Below the pieces are notes generated by a model. It did not search any database and was not told the DNA's origin. It was given only the letters and a program-made list of their open reading frames with translations. The translations under genes were made by a program, and so were the position numbers. From an uncultured Pseudomonadota bacterium (GTDB lineage: Bacteria; Pseudomonadota; Gammaproteobacteria; Steroidobacterales; Steroidobacteraceae), in the NCBI GenBank assembly GCA_903839465.1, contig CAIMCI010000377.1, positions 1 through 33,246 of the forward strand: DNA of 33,246 nt, given 5' to 3'. This document shows positions 16,544 through 24,811 of the stretch, piece after piece; positions within the stretch are counted from its first letter, which is position 1; every line of letters begins with the position of its first letter.

Positions 16544-17902
16544 ATGCCGAATTCCCGACGACCCCGGCCGATCCGCCTGCTGACGCTAGGCCTCGCGATG
16601 GCGCCGCTGCTGGACGCCTGTGCGCTGTACCACGCGGCGCCGCTGGACGAGACGGCCGGCAGGCCACTGGCCTCCCTGACCGTCCCGGCGGCGACGGCGC
16701 TGCCCGGGGGCGGGCGGGTGCACGCCTTCGATGCCACCGACGGGCTCGACGCCACCGAAGTGGCCATGGTGGCCGTCGTCTACAGTCCGCAGCTGCGCAT
16801 CCTGCGCGCGCAGGCCGCGGTGGGCAAAGCCCAGGCCTTTGCGGCCGGGCTGCTGCCGGATCCGGTCTTCGGGCTCAGCCGTGACCAGCCGAGCACCGGA
16901 CAGGTGGGCGCATCGACCGCCTATACACGCGGCGTGAGCTGGGATTTCGGCCAGCTCGTCACCTACGGGGCACGGCAGTCGGCCCGGGGCCACACGGACG
17001 AGCAGGTCCATCTCGACGTGCTCTGGGGTGAGTGGCAGGTGGTCAGCCAGTCGCGCCTGCTCTTTGTCAGGATCCAGCGCGGCCGCGCACTGGTTGAGCG
17101 GCTGGAGAAGGAAACGGAGGTGCTGCGTCCGTTCCAGCCGCGACTCGCCGCGGCACTCCGCCAGGGCACCCTTACTTTCGATGTCGCCACGACCGGCCTG
17201 ACCGCGGCGTCGGACGTCGCCCGGCAGCTCAGCGATGCCCGGACGTCGCTCTCGACGGCCGAGCACGACCTGCGAGAACTGCTGGGACTGGGCGCCGATG
17301 AACCGCTGCGGCTGGTAGGAGACGGCGAGCCACCGGCGCTGAGCGAAGCCGACGTTTACGTCGCGCTCAGCGCCTCGCCGCCGCGGCGCCCGGACCTGCG
17401 CGCGCTGCACGAGGGCTACGCGGCGCAGGACGCCCGTCTGCGGGCCGCCATTCTGGGCCAGTTCCCGATGGTGAACTTCGGCATCAACCGGTCACGGGAC
17501 AACAGCAACATCTCGAGTTCCGGGTTCACGCTGTCCGTCAGCCTGCCGATCTTCGACCGCAATCAGGGAGCCGTGCGCATCGAGCAGGCGACCCGCGAGC
17601 AGCTGAATGCCGAGTACAGCCAGCGACTGCTGGCGGCGCATTCCGACGTGTCGCGATTGCTCGCGGCCGAGAAGATTCTGCTCGATCGTGAAGCGACCCT
17701 GGCGCCGTACGCGAAGGACCTGGCGACGACGGTCGAGCACGCCGAACGCGCCTACGCCAAGGGACTGATGGACTGGACGACCTACCTCGGCCTGCGGCAA
17801 AGCGCGCTCGCCGCCGACGTCGAGCTGGTCGGCGTGAGGCTCCTGCTGGCCGAGACCCGCATCGGCCTTGCGACGCTGGCCACCGGTGACTGGCCGGCAT
17901 GA
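16544..17902 (+). CDS. TolC-family outer-membrane efflux lipoprotein
   Basis: The 452-aa product is the outer-membrane channel of a tripartite pump. A lipoprotein signal ends at LLDAC (Cys26). The mature part contains two copies of the outer-membrane efflux protein repeat, with long heptad-rich helices such as the region around VAMVAVVYSPQLRILRAQA and ADVELVGVRLLLAETRIGLA, and GFTLSVSLPIFDRNQGAVR, which is a typical strand-to-helix block of the family. Length is normal. Start is the ATG at 16544 with a weak GAG ahead. Its stop overlaps an ATG of the next gene (ATGA at 17899-17902), and the adaptor and pump follow, so it is the first gene of the operon. Substrate is unknown. Confidence 0.88.
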   Translation: MPNSRRPRPIRLLTLGLAMAPLLDACALYHAAPLDETAGRPLASLTVPAATALPGGGRVHAFDATDGLDATEVAMVAVVYSPQLRILRAQAAVGKAQAFAAGLLPDPVFGLSRDQPSTGQVGASTAYTRGVSWDFGQLVTYGARQSARGHTDEQVHLDVLWGEWQVVSQSRLLFVRIQRGRALVERLEKETEVLRPFQPRLAAALRQGTLTFDVATTGLTAASDVARQLSDARTSLSTAEHDLRELLGLGADEPLRLVGDGEPPALSEADVYVALSASPPRRPDLRALHEGYAAQDARLRAAILGQFPMVNFGINRSRDNSNISSSGFTLSVSLPIFDRNQGAVRIEQATREQLNAEYSQRLLAAHSDVSRLLAAEKILLDREATLAPYAKDLATTVEHAERAYAKGLMDWTTYLGLRQSALAADVELVGVRLLLAETRIGLATLATGDWPA

Positions 17903-17928
17903 AGCACGAGAGAACCCGGAGTCCGACT

Positions 17929-19068
17929 ATGATCAACTGGCTTACCTGGCGCTGGTCGCTGGCCGTCGCGCTTGGCGTGATGCTGGCGCTGACCGCGGGC
18001 CTTCATGCGAGCCGTGCGACCGACGGTCCCGACGCCAAGCCGGCAGCAGGCGGTGCGGCGCCCGCGTCGGCCACCGAGCCGGCTGCCGACAAGGCAGCGG
18101 AACCGGGCCCCTCGTCATACCCGATCGTGTCGGTCCTGCCCGTCGAGCGCGACGTGGCACAGACCGTCCGCGGCTTCGGCACGGTCAGGGCGGATGCGCG
18201 TACGGCCAAAACGCTCACGAGCCCGACCCAGATCGTGGTCACGGCGGTGCACGTGATCCAGGGCGAGCGGGTCAAGCGCGGCCAGCCGCTCTTCACCACG
18301 GAGCCTGATCCTGCCGCTCACCTCGCCTATCAGCAGGCACTCAGCGCCGCGCGCCTCGCGCGCCGGGAAGTCGATCGCCTGGTGGCCCAGCGGGCCGACT
18401 CGCTGGCCACCGAAAGTCAGGTCGATGCCGCCCAGAAAGCACTCGCCGATGCCAACGCCGGCGTCGAGGCAGCCCGTCGACTCGGTGCCGACGCCGGCAG
18501 CACGACCGTCGTCGCACCGGCCGATGGCGTCATCGTCGCGATCCTCGTTGCCGCGGGCGACCGGCCGGCCGTCGGTACGCCACTCGCCCAGCTCGCGCCG
18601 GATGCCGAGCGCATCAGCGTCGGGATCGAACCGGGCGCACGGCGCCTCGTCCATGTCGGCGACCGGGTCACGGTGCGCTCCGTGCAGACCGCCGACCCGC
18701 CGCGCACGGGCCGTGTCGCCGCCGTCGGGGCGGCGCTCGATCCGGAGACGCGCCTCGTCAACGTCGCCGTCCGGCTCGATCCGGGCGCCGGCGAGGCGCT
18801 CCTGTCCGGCCTGGCCGTGGACGTCGTGATCGAGGTTGCGAAGGTGCGGGCCTTCTCGCTGCCGCGCGCCGCCGTGCTCAGGGACGACAGCGAGACCTAC
18901 GTGTATGAAGTACACGACGGCAAGGCGCGGCGGGTCCCGGTCGGCATCGTCGCGGACGAAGGCGCGCGGATTGGCGTGACGGGCGACCTGTCGACGGAAC
19001 GCCGGGTCGTGACGACCGGCGCCTACCAGCTCGAGGACGGCGTCGTCGTGGAGGAAAGCCGGCCGTGA
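17929..19068 (+). CDS. RND efflux periplasmic adaptor (membrane fusion protein)
   Basis: The 379-aa product begins with an N-terminal hydrophobic segment (LTWRWSLAVALGVMLALTAG) that anchors or exports it, then an Ala/Pro-rich linker. The lipoyl/barrel-sandwich halves are visible as TVRGFGTVRADARTAKTLTS and STTVVAPADGVIVAILVAAGDRPAVG, separated by a short alpha-hairpin (about 130-180). A beta-barrel domain follows with VTVRSVQTADPPRTGRVAAVG and a membrane-proximal domain near the end. It bridges the inner-membrane pump and the outer-membrane channel. I chose the ATG at 17929 because GGAG lies 7 nt upstream; an ATG at 17899 overlaps the previous stop and is the alternative (389 aa). Its own TGA overlaps the GTG of the pump gene, so translation is coupled. 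Confidence 0.87.
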   Translation: MINWLTWRWSLAVALGVMLALTAGLHASRATDGPDAKPAAGGAAPASATEPAADKAAEPGPSSYPIVSVLPVERDVAQTVRGFGTVRADARTAKTLTSPTQIVVTAVHVIQGERVKRGQPLFTTEPDPAAHLAYQQALSAARLARREVDRLVAQRADSLATESQVDAAQKALADANAGVEAARRLGADAGSTTVVAPADGVIVAILVAAGDRPAVGTPLAQLAPDAERISVGIEPGARRLVHVGDRVTVRSVQTADPPRTGRVAAVGAALDPETRLVNVAVRLDPGAGEALLSGLAVDVVIEVAKVRAFSLPRAAVLRDDSETYVYEVHDGKARRVPVGIVADEGARIGVTGDLSTERRVVTTGAYQLEDGVVVEESRP

Positions 19069-22000
19069 ACTTCATGGCATGGCTGCAGAGCCACCGTCGC
19101 TCGGTCCTCTTCCTCGGCGCCCTGCTCGCCCTGGGCGGGCTGGTGTCGATCCCCGTCCTGCCGGTCTCGCTCTTTCCCATTGCCGACTTCCCGCGGGTTG
19201 TCGTCGCCGTCGACGCCGGCGACCGGGCAGCCGAGCAGATGGTGCTCCTGATCACCCAGCCGATCGAAGAGGCCGTCCGCCGCGTGCCTGGCGTGCACGC
19301 GGTGCGGTCGAGAACCAGTCGCGGCGCGACCGACGTATCGATCAGCTTCGACTGGGGCACGGACATGGCAACCGCCACCCTTGAGGTGAACGCCGCCCTG
19401 AGCCAGGTGCTGCCCAGCCTGCCCGCCGGCGTCACGACGACGACCCGGCGCATGGACCCGACGGTGTTCCCGATGCTGGCCTACAGCCTGCGCAGCGATA
19501 CCCTGACGCCGACGGCGCTGCGTGATCTCGCCGCCTACCAGCTGCGGCCGCTGCTCGCGGGCATCGACGGGGTTGCCCACGTCGACGTCCAGGGCGGCGC
19601 GGTCGAGGAATACCATGTCGACGTCGACCCGCGCCGCCTGCGCGCGACGGGCGTGGCGCTGGACGACGTCGTCAACGCCGTCACCGCCTCGACCACGCTC
19701 GACGCGCTCGGTCGGGCGGATGACTTCTACAAGCTCTACCTGATGCTCGGTGACAACCATCCGGCCGACATCCCGGCGCTGGCGGGCATCGTCGTCAAGT
19801 CGACCCCCGGTGGCCTCGTTCGTGTCGGCGATGTGGCCACGGTCACCACGGGCGCCGTTCCGCAGTGGATCCGGGTCACGGCCGACGGCCGCGACGCCGT
19901 GCTGCTGCAGGTCTATCAGCAGCGGGACGGCAATACCTCGGCCATCGCCCGGGCCGTGACCGCCCGGCTGGCGGCGTTCAAGCCACGCCTGCCCGGTGGT
20001 GTGACCGTGTCGGAGTGGTACAACCAGGCCGACCTGATCGCCGCCTCGGCAGGCAGCGTGCGTGACGCGCTCGTCATCGGCGTGATCCTGGCCGGGTTGA
20101 TCCTGTGGGTGTTCCTGCGCAGCAGCCGCATGATCGCGCTCGCGCTCCTGGTCGTGCCGGCCGCCCTCGCCGGTACCGTCGTCGTGCTGCGCATGCTGGG
20201 GCTGACCTTCAACCTGATGACCCTGGGCGGCATGGCAGCGGCCGTTGGCCTCGTCATCGACGATGTCATCGTGATGGCCGAGCACATCGCGCGCCGGCTC
20301 GCCGAAACGTCGGGTCCGCTCACCGCCAGGATCAGCACGGCCGCCTGGGAATTCACGGTGCCGCTCGCCGGTTCGTCGGCGGCGACGATCGTCATCTTCT
20401 TGCCGCTCGCATTCCTCGGCGGCGTGACGGGTGCTTTCTTCAAGTCGCTGTCGATCACGATGGCGAGCGCGCTGATCATTTCGTTCCTGCTGTCCTGGCT
20501 CGTCGTTCCGCTGCTCGCCGGCGCGATCCTCGGCCGGCACGCGCCGGGCCATGGGCTCGCCCGACCGCTGGCCCGGATCGACCGGGCCTTCGCGTCGCTG
20601 TCGGGCCGCCTGTCCGCCTCACCGCTGCTGCTCGCGGGCGCGCTGCTGCCGCTTCTCGTCCTCGGGGGCGTGGCCTTCCAGCGGGCGGGCACGGGCTTCA
20701 TGCCCGCCATGGACGAGGGCGGTTTCGTCCTCGACTACCGCTCCGCACCGGGCACCTCGCTCGAGGAGACCGACCGCCTGCTGCGGCGGGTCGAGGAGAT
20801 CATCCGCGCCAACCCGAGCGTGGACACGTACTCCCGCCGTACCGGCCTGCAGCTCGGCGCGGGACTGACGGAGGCCAACGAGGGCGACTTCTTCATCCGC
20901 CTCAAGCGCGGCCAGCGCGCGCCGGTCGAGGACGTGATGTCGACGATCCGCGCCGAGATCGCCGCGAAAGTGCCTGGTCTGGACATCGAACTCGCGCAGC
21001 TGATGGAAGACCTGATCGGCGACCTCGTCGCCGTGCCACAGCCCGTCGAGGTGAAGCTCTTCGGCGACGACCCGGCGGAACTTGAAGCCGCCGCGCTTGC
21101 GACGGCGAAGCGACTGGCCGCGCTGCCGGGCATCGTCGACGTCAAGAACGGACTGAACCCGGCCGGCGATGCCCTCATGATCGCAGTGGACCCGACCAAG
21201 GCGGCCACCGAGGGCATGACACCGGCAGCCATACACCAGCAGGTCGGCGCATTCGCCGACGGCACGGTCGCCACCCAGCTGCCACGCGGCCCGAAGACGG
21301 TGGGCGTGCGCGTCTGGATGCCGCCCGAGGGCCGCCAGCGGCTCGCCAGCCTCGGGCACCTGAATATCACGGCACCCGATGGCCACGTCTTCAGCCTGTC
21401 CCGGGTGGCGACGATCCGGGAGGTCCGCGGCCAGCCGGAAGTGACGCGGGATAACCTGAAGCGACTCGTCGCCGTGACGGCCCGCATCTCCGGTCACGAC
21501 CTCGGCGCCGCGGTGGCCGCCGTGAAGGCGAGCCTCGACCGGCCGGGCAGCCTGCCGGCCGGGGTCTACTACGCGATGGGCGGACTGTACGAGCAGCAGC
21601 AGCTCGCCTTTCGCGGCCTGCTGGGCGTGCTCGCCGCGGCCATCGCCCTCGTCTTCACGTTACTGCTGTTCCTGTACGAGAGGATGCGGATCGCGGCCCT
21701 CGTCCTCGCGATGCCGCTCCTCGCGCTGCCCGCCGTCTTCATCGGCCTGTGGGCCGCGGGTCTGACGCTCAACATCTCGGCAATGATGGGGCTGACCGTG
21801 GTCGTCGGCATCGTCACCGAGGTTGCCATCTTCTTCCTCTGCGAGCTTCAGGACCAGCTGCGCACCCAGCCACTCGCGGCGGCCATCGTCGCTGCCCGCA
21901 GCCACCGGATCCGGCCCATCATCATGTCGGCGCTGGCGGCCCTGCTGACGCTGCTACCCCTCGCCTTCGCCCTCGGCGAGGGCGCCGAGATGCAACAACC

Positions 22001-22130
22001 CCTGGCGATTGCGATCGTCGCCGGCCTCTGCCTCGAGGTGCCGCTGGTGCTCGTGATCCTGCCGGCTCTGCTGCAGCTGACCCTCGGCGCCGGGGCGACG
22101 TCGTTGCGGGGCAACGTCGCCGACACCTGA
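19065..22130 (+). CDS. RND efflux pump, inner-membrane permease
   Basis: The 1021-aa product has the duplicated RND plan: one N-terminal helix, a large periplasmic domain (about 30-330), a block of helices (about 335-500), a connecting segment, a second helix near 525-545, a second periplasmic loop (about 550-840) and a final helical block. The motif GLVIDDVIVMAEHIARRLAE in the fourth helix carries paired Asp residues used for proton relay in hydrophobe/amphiphile exporters; the heavy-metal exporters usually have a different sequence there. It is therefore likely a multidrug-type pump, though the substrate is unknown. The start is the GTG at 19065, overlapping the adaptor stop, with GAGGAA about 8 nt upstream; an ATG at 19074 is the alternative. 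Length is close to the family norm. Confidence 0.88.
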   Translation: MNFMAWLQSHRRSVLFLGALLALGGLVSIPVLPVSLFPIADFPRVVVAVDAGDRAAEQMVLLITQPIEEAVRRVPGVHAVRSRTSRGATDVSISFDWGTDMATATLEVNAALSQVLPSLPAGVTTTTRRMDPTVFPMLAYSLRSDTLTPTALRDLAAYQLRPLLAGIDGVAHVDVQGGAVEEYHVDVDPRRLRATGVALDDVVNAVTASTTLDALGRADDFYKLYLMLGDNHPADIPALAGIVVKSTPGGLVRVGDVATVTTGAVPQWIRVTADGRDAVLLQVYQQRDGNTSAIARAVTARLAAFKPRLPGGVTVSEWYNQADLIAASAGSVRDALVIGVILAGLILWVFLRSSRMIALALLVVPAALAGTVVVLRMLGLTFNLMTLGGMAAAVGLVIDDVIVMAEHIARRLAETSGPLTARISTAAWEFTVPLAGSSAATIVIFLPLAFLGGVTGAFFKSLSITMASALIISFLLSWLVVPLLAGAILGRHAPGHGLARPLARIDRAFASLSGRLSASPLLLAGALLPLLVLGGVAFQRAGTGFMPAMDEGGFVLDYRSAPGTSLEETDRLLRRVEEIIRANPSVDTYSRRTGLQLGAGLTEANEGDFFIRLKRGQRAPVEDVMSTIRAEIAAKVPGLDIELAQLMEDLIGDLVAVPQPVEVKLFGDDPAELEAAALATAKRLAALPGIVDVKNGLNPAGDALMIAVDPTKAATEGMTPAAIHQQVGAFADGTVATQLPRGPKTVGVRVWMPPEGRQRLASLGHLNITAPDGHVFSLSRVATIREVRGQPEVTRDNLKRLVAVTARISGHDLGAAVAAVKASLDRPGSLPAGVYYAMGGLYEQQQLAFRGLLGVLAAAIALVFTLLLFLYERMRIAALVLAMPLLALPAVFIGLWAAGLTLNISAMMGLTVVVGIVTEVAIFFLCELQDQLRTQPLAAAIVAARSHRIRPIIMSALAALLTLLPLAFALGEGAEMQQPLAIAIVAGLCLEVPLVLVILPALLQLTLGAGATSLRGNVADT

Positions 22131-22143
22131 GCCCGGACCGGGC
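22131..22143. terminator. Short GC dyad between convergent genes
   Basis: GCCCGG and CCGGGC flank a single A in the 24-bp gap between the pump stop and the convergent methyltransferase stop. A hairpin would use GCCC/GGGC with a 5-nt loop. No U-tract follows, so this is weak evidence for a terminator. Confidence 0.2.
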
Positions 22144-22154
22144 CCGGGGCGACC

Positions 22155-22754
22155 TCAGTGGCGCCGGGCTACGACCTGCACGACGGCGCTCAGGCCGCGA
22201 TGCCCGACGCCTTCGGCGACGGGCCGCTCGGTCTCGAGGCCGTGGACGATATCAAGCCCGGCCAGGTCCGCGCAGAGGTCCGCCAGCGACGGGGTGAGAT
22301 CCGGATCCGCCGGTCCGCCGCCGCCCCGGCCAATCTGCGCCGCACGGTAGGATTCCAGCAGGAATACGCCGCCGGGCTCCAGCGCGCGCACCACCTCGCC
22401 CAGCAGGCGCCGACGGATCACCGACGGCACGTGGCACCAGATCGAGACGATTCCCGCCCAGGGGCCGGGGGCGACAGCGTAGTCGGCCAGATCGGCAACG
22501 CAGGTTTCAATGCGCACACCGCGCGAGGCGGCGAGGCGCTCTGCCTTCGCGAGTCCGACGGCCGACTGATCGAGGGCGACGACCCGGTGGCCGAGCCCGG
22601 CCAGATAGACGGCATTGCGGCCCTCGCCTTCGCCGAGGCTGAGTATCCGGCCCGCACGCGGCAGCAGGGCGGCATGGGCGACGAGGAAGTCGTTCGCGTC
22701 CGTGCCGTACAAGAAGTCCATACCGGAATATTTCGCGTCCCATTTTCCGCTCAT
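22155..22754 (-). CDS. Class I SAM-dependent methyltransferase (TehB-like)
   Basis: The 199-aa protein has the Rossmann-type methyltransferase layout: motif I ILSLGEGEGRNAVYLA (about 37-52), the acidic end of strand 2 in VVALDQSAVGLAKAERLA, a motif-II-like VADLADYAV, and the late VVRALEPGGVFLLESYRAAQ. The N-terminal WDAKYSGMDFLYGTDANDFL and the EGRNAVYLA block resemble TehB-like tellurite-resistance and thiopurine-type enzymes. The natural substrate is unknown. GGAG lies 9 nt before the ATG at 22754 and 6 nt before a GTG at 22757, so the start is uncertain by one codon. It is divergent from the phosphoesterase lipoprotein. Confidence 0.82.
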   Translation of the reverse strand: MSGKWDAKYSGMDFLYGTDANDFLVAHAALLPRAGRILSLGEGEGRNAVYLAGLGHRVVALDQSAVGLAKAERLAASRGVRIETCVADLADYAVAPGPWAGIVSIWCHVPSVIRRRLLGEVVRALEPGGVFLLESYRAAQIGRGGGGPADPDLTPSLADLCADLAGLDIVHGLETERPVAEGVGHRGLSAVVQVVARRH

Positions 22755-22788
22755 CACACGTCTCTCCAGGCCGCCCGGCGGCGCTGCC

Positions 22789-22799
22789 TATAGTAGACT
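22789..22799 (+). promoter_or_regulatory. Candidate -10 region for the phosphoesterase gene
   Basis: Overlapping TATAGT (22789-22794) and TAGACT (22794-22799) stand out in the GC-rich 141-bp divergent spacer. No clear -35 is found 16-18 bp upstream, so the exact element is uncertain. Confidence 0.25.
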
Positions 22800-22895
22800 C
22801 GAATGCGGTCCGGGCCGCTCCCTGCACGCATATCAGCCGCTGCACGATGACAGCGCCCGCCCCAGTCACCGCGCCGCATCCTAAAGGAGATCGCC

Positions 22896-24110
22896 TTGCG
22901 CCCTGCACGTATCGCAACCCTGGCCCTGGGCCTGCTCGTCGCCTGCGCGACGTCGTCGGCAACGCCGCCACCGATCCACCACGTCTTCGTCATTGTTCTC
23001 GAAAACCAGGGCTACGAGGCGACGTTCGGCACGGCAACCAAGGCTCCCTATCTGGCGCGCGAGCTTCCCGCGCAGGGCGCCCTGCTGCGCCAGTACTACG
23101 GCACGACGCATTTCAGCCTCGGCAACTACATCGCCATGATCAGCGGCCAGGCCGGGACCCAGCAGACGCGCGACGATTGCGAGATCTACGCGGACTTCGA
23201 GCTGACCGGCGTGACCGTGGACGGCCAGGCGGTCGGCCGTGGTTGCGTCTATCCCGCCCGCATCCCGACGCTCGCCGATCAGCTGACGGCAGCGGGTCGT
23301 ACCTGGCGCGCCTACATGGAGGACATGGGCAACGACCGCCAGCGCGTCGCGCGTCGCTGCGGCCACCCCGCGCTCAATGCCAAGGACCCGACCCAGTCGG
23401 CCGAGGGCCGGTCGGACGCCGTACCGGAGGGCGATCAGTACGCGGTGCGCCACAACCCGTTCATGTACTTCCACTCGGTGATCGACTCGCCGGAGTGCGC
23501 CAATCGCGTCGTCCGCCTGGAGGAACTCGAGACCGACCTGAAGACGGCCGCAACCACGCCCGCGTTCGCGTTCATCGCGCCCAATCTGTGCAACGACGGC
23601 CACGATGCGCCGTGCAAGACCGGCGAGCCCGGCGGCTTGGTATCGGCGGACGCGTTCCTGCGCCAGTGGGTGCCGAAGATCCTCGCCTCACCCGCCTACC
23701 GCGACGGCGGCCTCCTGGTCATCACGTTCGATGAGGGCGAGACACCGGAGGTGCCGGACGGGCACGGTGGCTTCGTGATTACGGCCGACGGCGCGACCTG
23801 TTGCCACCAGCAGCCGGGGCCCAATCTGGGTGCCTTTCCGCAAACGGTCCGGGACGGAAACTACCTGGAGACCTTCCAGAGCTTCGGCGGCGACCGCACG
23901 GGAGCGGTACTCCTGTCGCCATACCTTGCACCAGGCACCGTGTCCGACGTGCCGTTCAATCACTACGCGCTGCTGCGCTCCGTGGAGGACGCGCTCGTGG
24001 GCGGCCGGCACCTCGGCTACGCGGGGGCACCGGGGCTGATCGGGTTCTTCGATGGCAAGGCGGCGGGCCTCGCGTTTCGCGGGCTCGGTGGGCCGGCGTC
24101 CGGCCACTGA
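22896..24110 (+). CDS. Phosphoesterase-family (acid phosphatase/phospholipase C-like) lipoprotein
   Basis: The 404-aa product starts with a short lipoprotein signal, MRPARIATLALGLLVAC (Cys17). The phosphoesterase (PF04185-type) core follows: FVIVLENQGYEATFG (metal-ligand Glu/Asn region), the THFSLGNYIAMISG block that carries the presumed nucleophile area, FAFIAPNLCNDGHD, and LLVITFDEGE, then GAVLLSPYL and a late NHYALLRSVED segment. The alkaline-phosphatase-like fold hydrolyses phosphomonoesters or phospholipid head groups; here substrate is unknown. Several Cys residues (in DDCEIY, RGCVYP, RRCGHP, PECANR, NLCNDG, APCKTG, TCCHQQ) suggest disulfides in the periplasm. The start is a TTG at 22896, chosen because AAAGGAGA sits 5 nt upstream and because the lipobox follows at the right distance; no ATG offers this. 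Confidence 0.82.
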   Translation: MRPARIATLALGLLVACATSSATPPPIHHVFVIVLENQGYEATFGTATKAPYLARELPAQGALLRQYYGTTHFSLGNYIAMISGQAGTQQTRDDCEIYADFELTGVTVDGQAVGRGCVYPARIPTLADQLTAAGRTWRAYMEDMGNDRQRVARRCGHPALNAKDPTQSAEGRSDAVPEGDQYAVRHNPFMYFHSVIDSPECANRVVRLEELETDLKTAATTPAFAFIAPNLCNDGHDAPCKTGEPGGLVSADAFLRQWVPKILASPAYRDGGLLVITFDEGETPEVPDGHGGFVITADGATCCHQQPGPNLGAFPQTVRDGNYLETFQSFGGDRTGAVLLSPYLAPGTVSDVPFNHYALLRSVEDALVGGRHLGYAGAPGLIGFFDGKAAGLAFRGLGGPASGH

Positions 24111-24119
24111 CCGCGGCCG

Positions 24120-24449
24120 CTACTTGTCGGAGTTGTCGGCCGCGGCCTTCTTGACGGTGATCCAGCGCGAAAGCGCCTGCAGGTCGGTGGGTCCGCGGCG
24201 TACGCCGGTGGCGTCCGAGGGCCCCTTGTACTCGTAGTACGGGCTGCTGCTCCGGACCATCCGGCCGGCGACACGCTGCCCGGCCGACGGCTCGATGCTG
24301 AGCGGCACGTCGGCGAGCGCGTCCTGCGCATCGGTGGAGCGGGTGCGGACCCAGACCGCCGTCCCGCGAGCGTCATGCTCGACGCGACCACCCGGACCGC
24401 CCTGACGGCGCTCGCTCGGCAATCGCGGAATTCGGACGGTATCGACCAT
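24120..24449 (-). CDS. Small conserved hypothetical protein
   Basis: This 109-aa gene has a good ribosome site (AGAGGA 4 nt before the ATG at 24449) and its own promoter candidate, so it looks real. The protein is basic and polar with no signal peptide or membrane segment. It contains RVEHDARGTAVWVRTR (about 22-37) and, near the end, LQALSRWITVKKAA. From memory these two blocks, an 'HDxRGxAVW' stretch and a C-terminal 'L..LS.WI..K' helix, recur in small uncharacterised proteobacterial proteins, but I cannot verify that here. Function is unknown. The GTG at 24452 is a poorer start because it sits almost on the ribosome site. Its stop lies 9 bp from the phosphoesterase stop. Confidence 0.68.
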   Translation of the reverse strand: MVDTVRIPRLPSERRQGGPGGRVEHDARGTAVWVRTRSTDAQDALADVPLSIEPSAGQRVAGRMVRSSSPYYEYKGPSDATGVRRGPTDLQALSRWITVKKAAADNSDK

Positions 24450-24511
24450 CACGTCCTCTGTGTGGCGAGGAGACCCGGCGACCGGAGCGTGCCGGAGTCC
24501 CTGATGACCCT

Positions 24512-24540
24512 GTTTTAGATATTTTGTGTACCCGCGTCAA
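24512..24540 (-). promoter_or_regulatory. Sigma-70-like promoter for the small hypothetical gene
   Basis: On the minus strand TTGACG (complement of 24535-24540) is followed after exactly 17 bp by TAAAAC (complement of 24512-24517). Five of six and four of six positions match the -35 and -10 consensus. The start codon is about 60 bp downstream. This is the best promoter match I found in the window. Confidence 0.5.
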
Positions 24541-24575
24541 TGGGTTGCATACGTTATGACACGAAAGTGCGCGGT

Positions 24576-24616
24576 GTTTCACATTTCGCAGCCGAAGCCC
24601 CGGCGTTAAGTGAAAC
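24576..24616. repeat. Inverted repeat GTTTCAC/GTGAAAC
   Basis: A perfect 7-bp inverted repeat, GTTTCAC (24576-24582) and GTGAAAC (24610-24616), is separated by 27 bp in the spacer before the sensor kinase. It could be a pair of regulator half-sites or a large stem. Chance occurrence is possible. Confidence 0.35.
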
Positions 24617-24811
24617 GACCAAGGCGGCGCGGCCCCGAGCGGCAGCCTCGGCCGTGAGCTGGCGCACATCCTCGTCAGGAAAGGCCCCGTCGCGGGTCGT
24701 TTGCGGTTTTTACCTATCGCTCTGTCCTGTACAGTTTTGGCTGCACGAGTCCACCGCCCGACCCGGACGGCCGGCCCGCCTCCGCCGAGTTCAGCCCAGG
24801 GATTGGTCACC

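Larger units (their letters stand above)
24450..24811. other. Intergenic region upstream of small hypothetical (-) and sensor kinase (+)
   Basis: This 362-bp spacer is the longest gene-free stretch, and its part from about 24510 to 24620 is visibly richer in A/T than the rest of the window. It contains a good minus-strand promoter and an inverted repeat (both listed), and plus-strand material for the kinase: TTTTTA (24707-24712) and TACAGT (24730-24735) separated by 17 bp, overlapping the palindrome CTGTACAG (24727-24734). The kinase frame is open back to 24701, but that part looks non-coding. I see no RNA gene. Confidence 0.5.

Noticed and set aside
19023-20552. 509-codon antisense frame across the RND pump
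   Set aside because: Composition is low-complexity (Arg, Gln, His, Gly) and typical of a complement frame.
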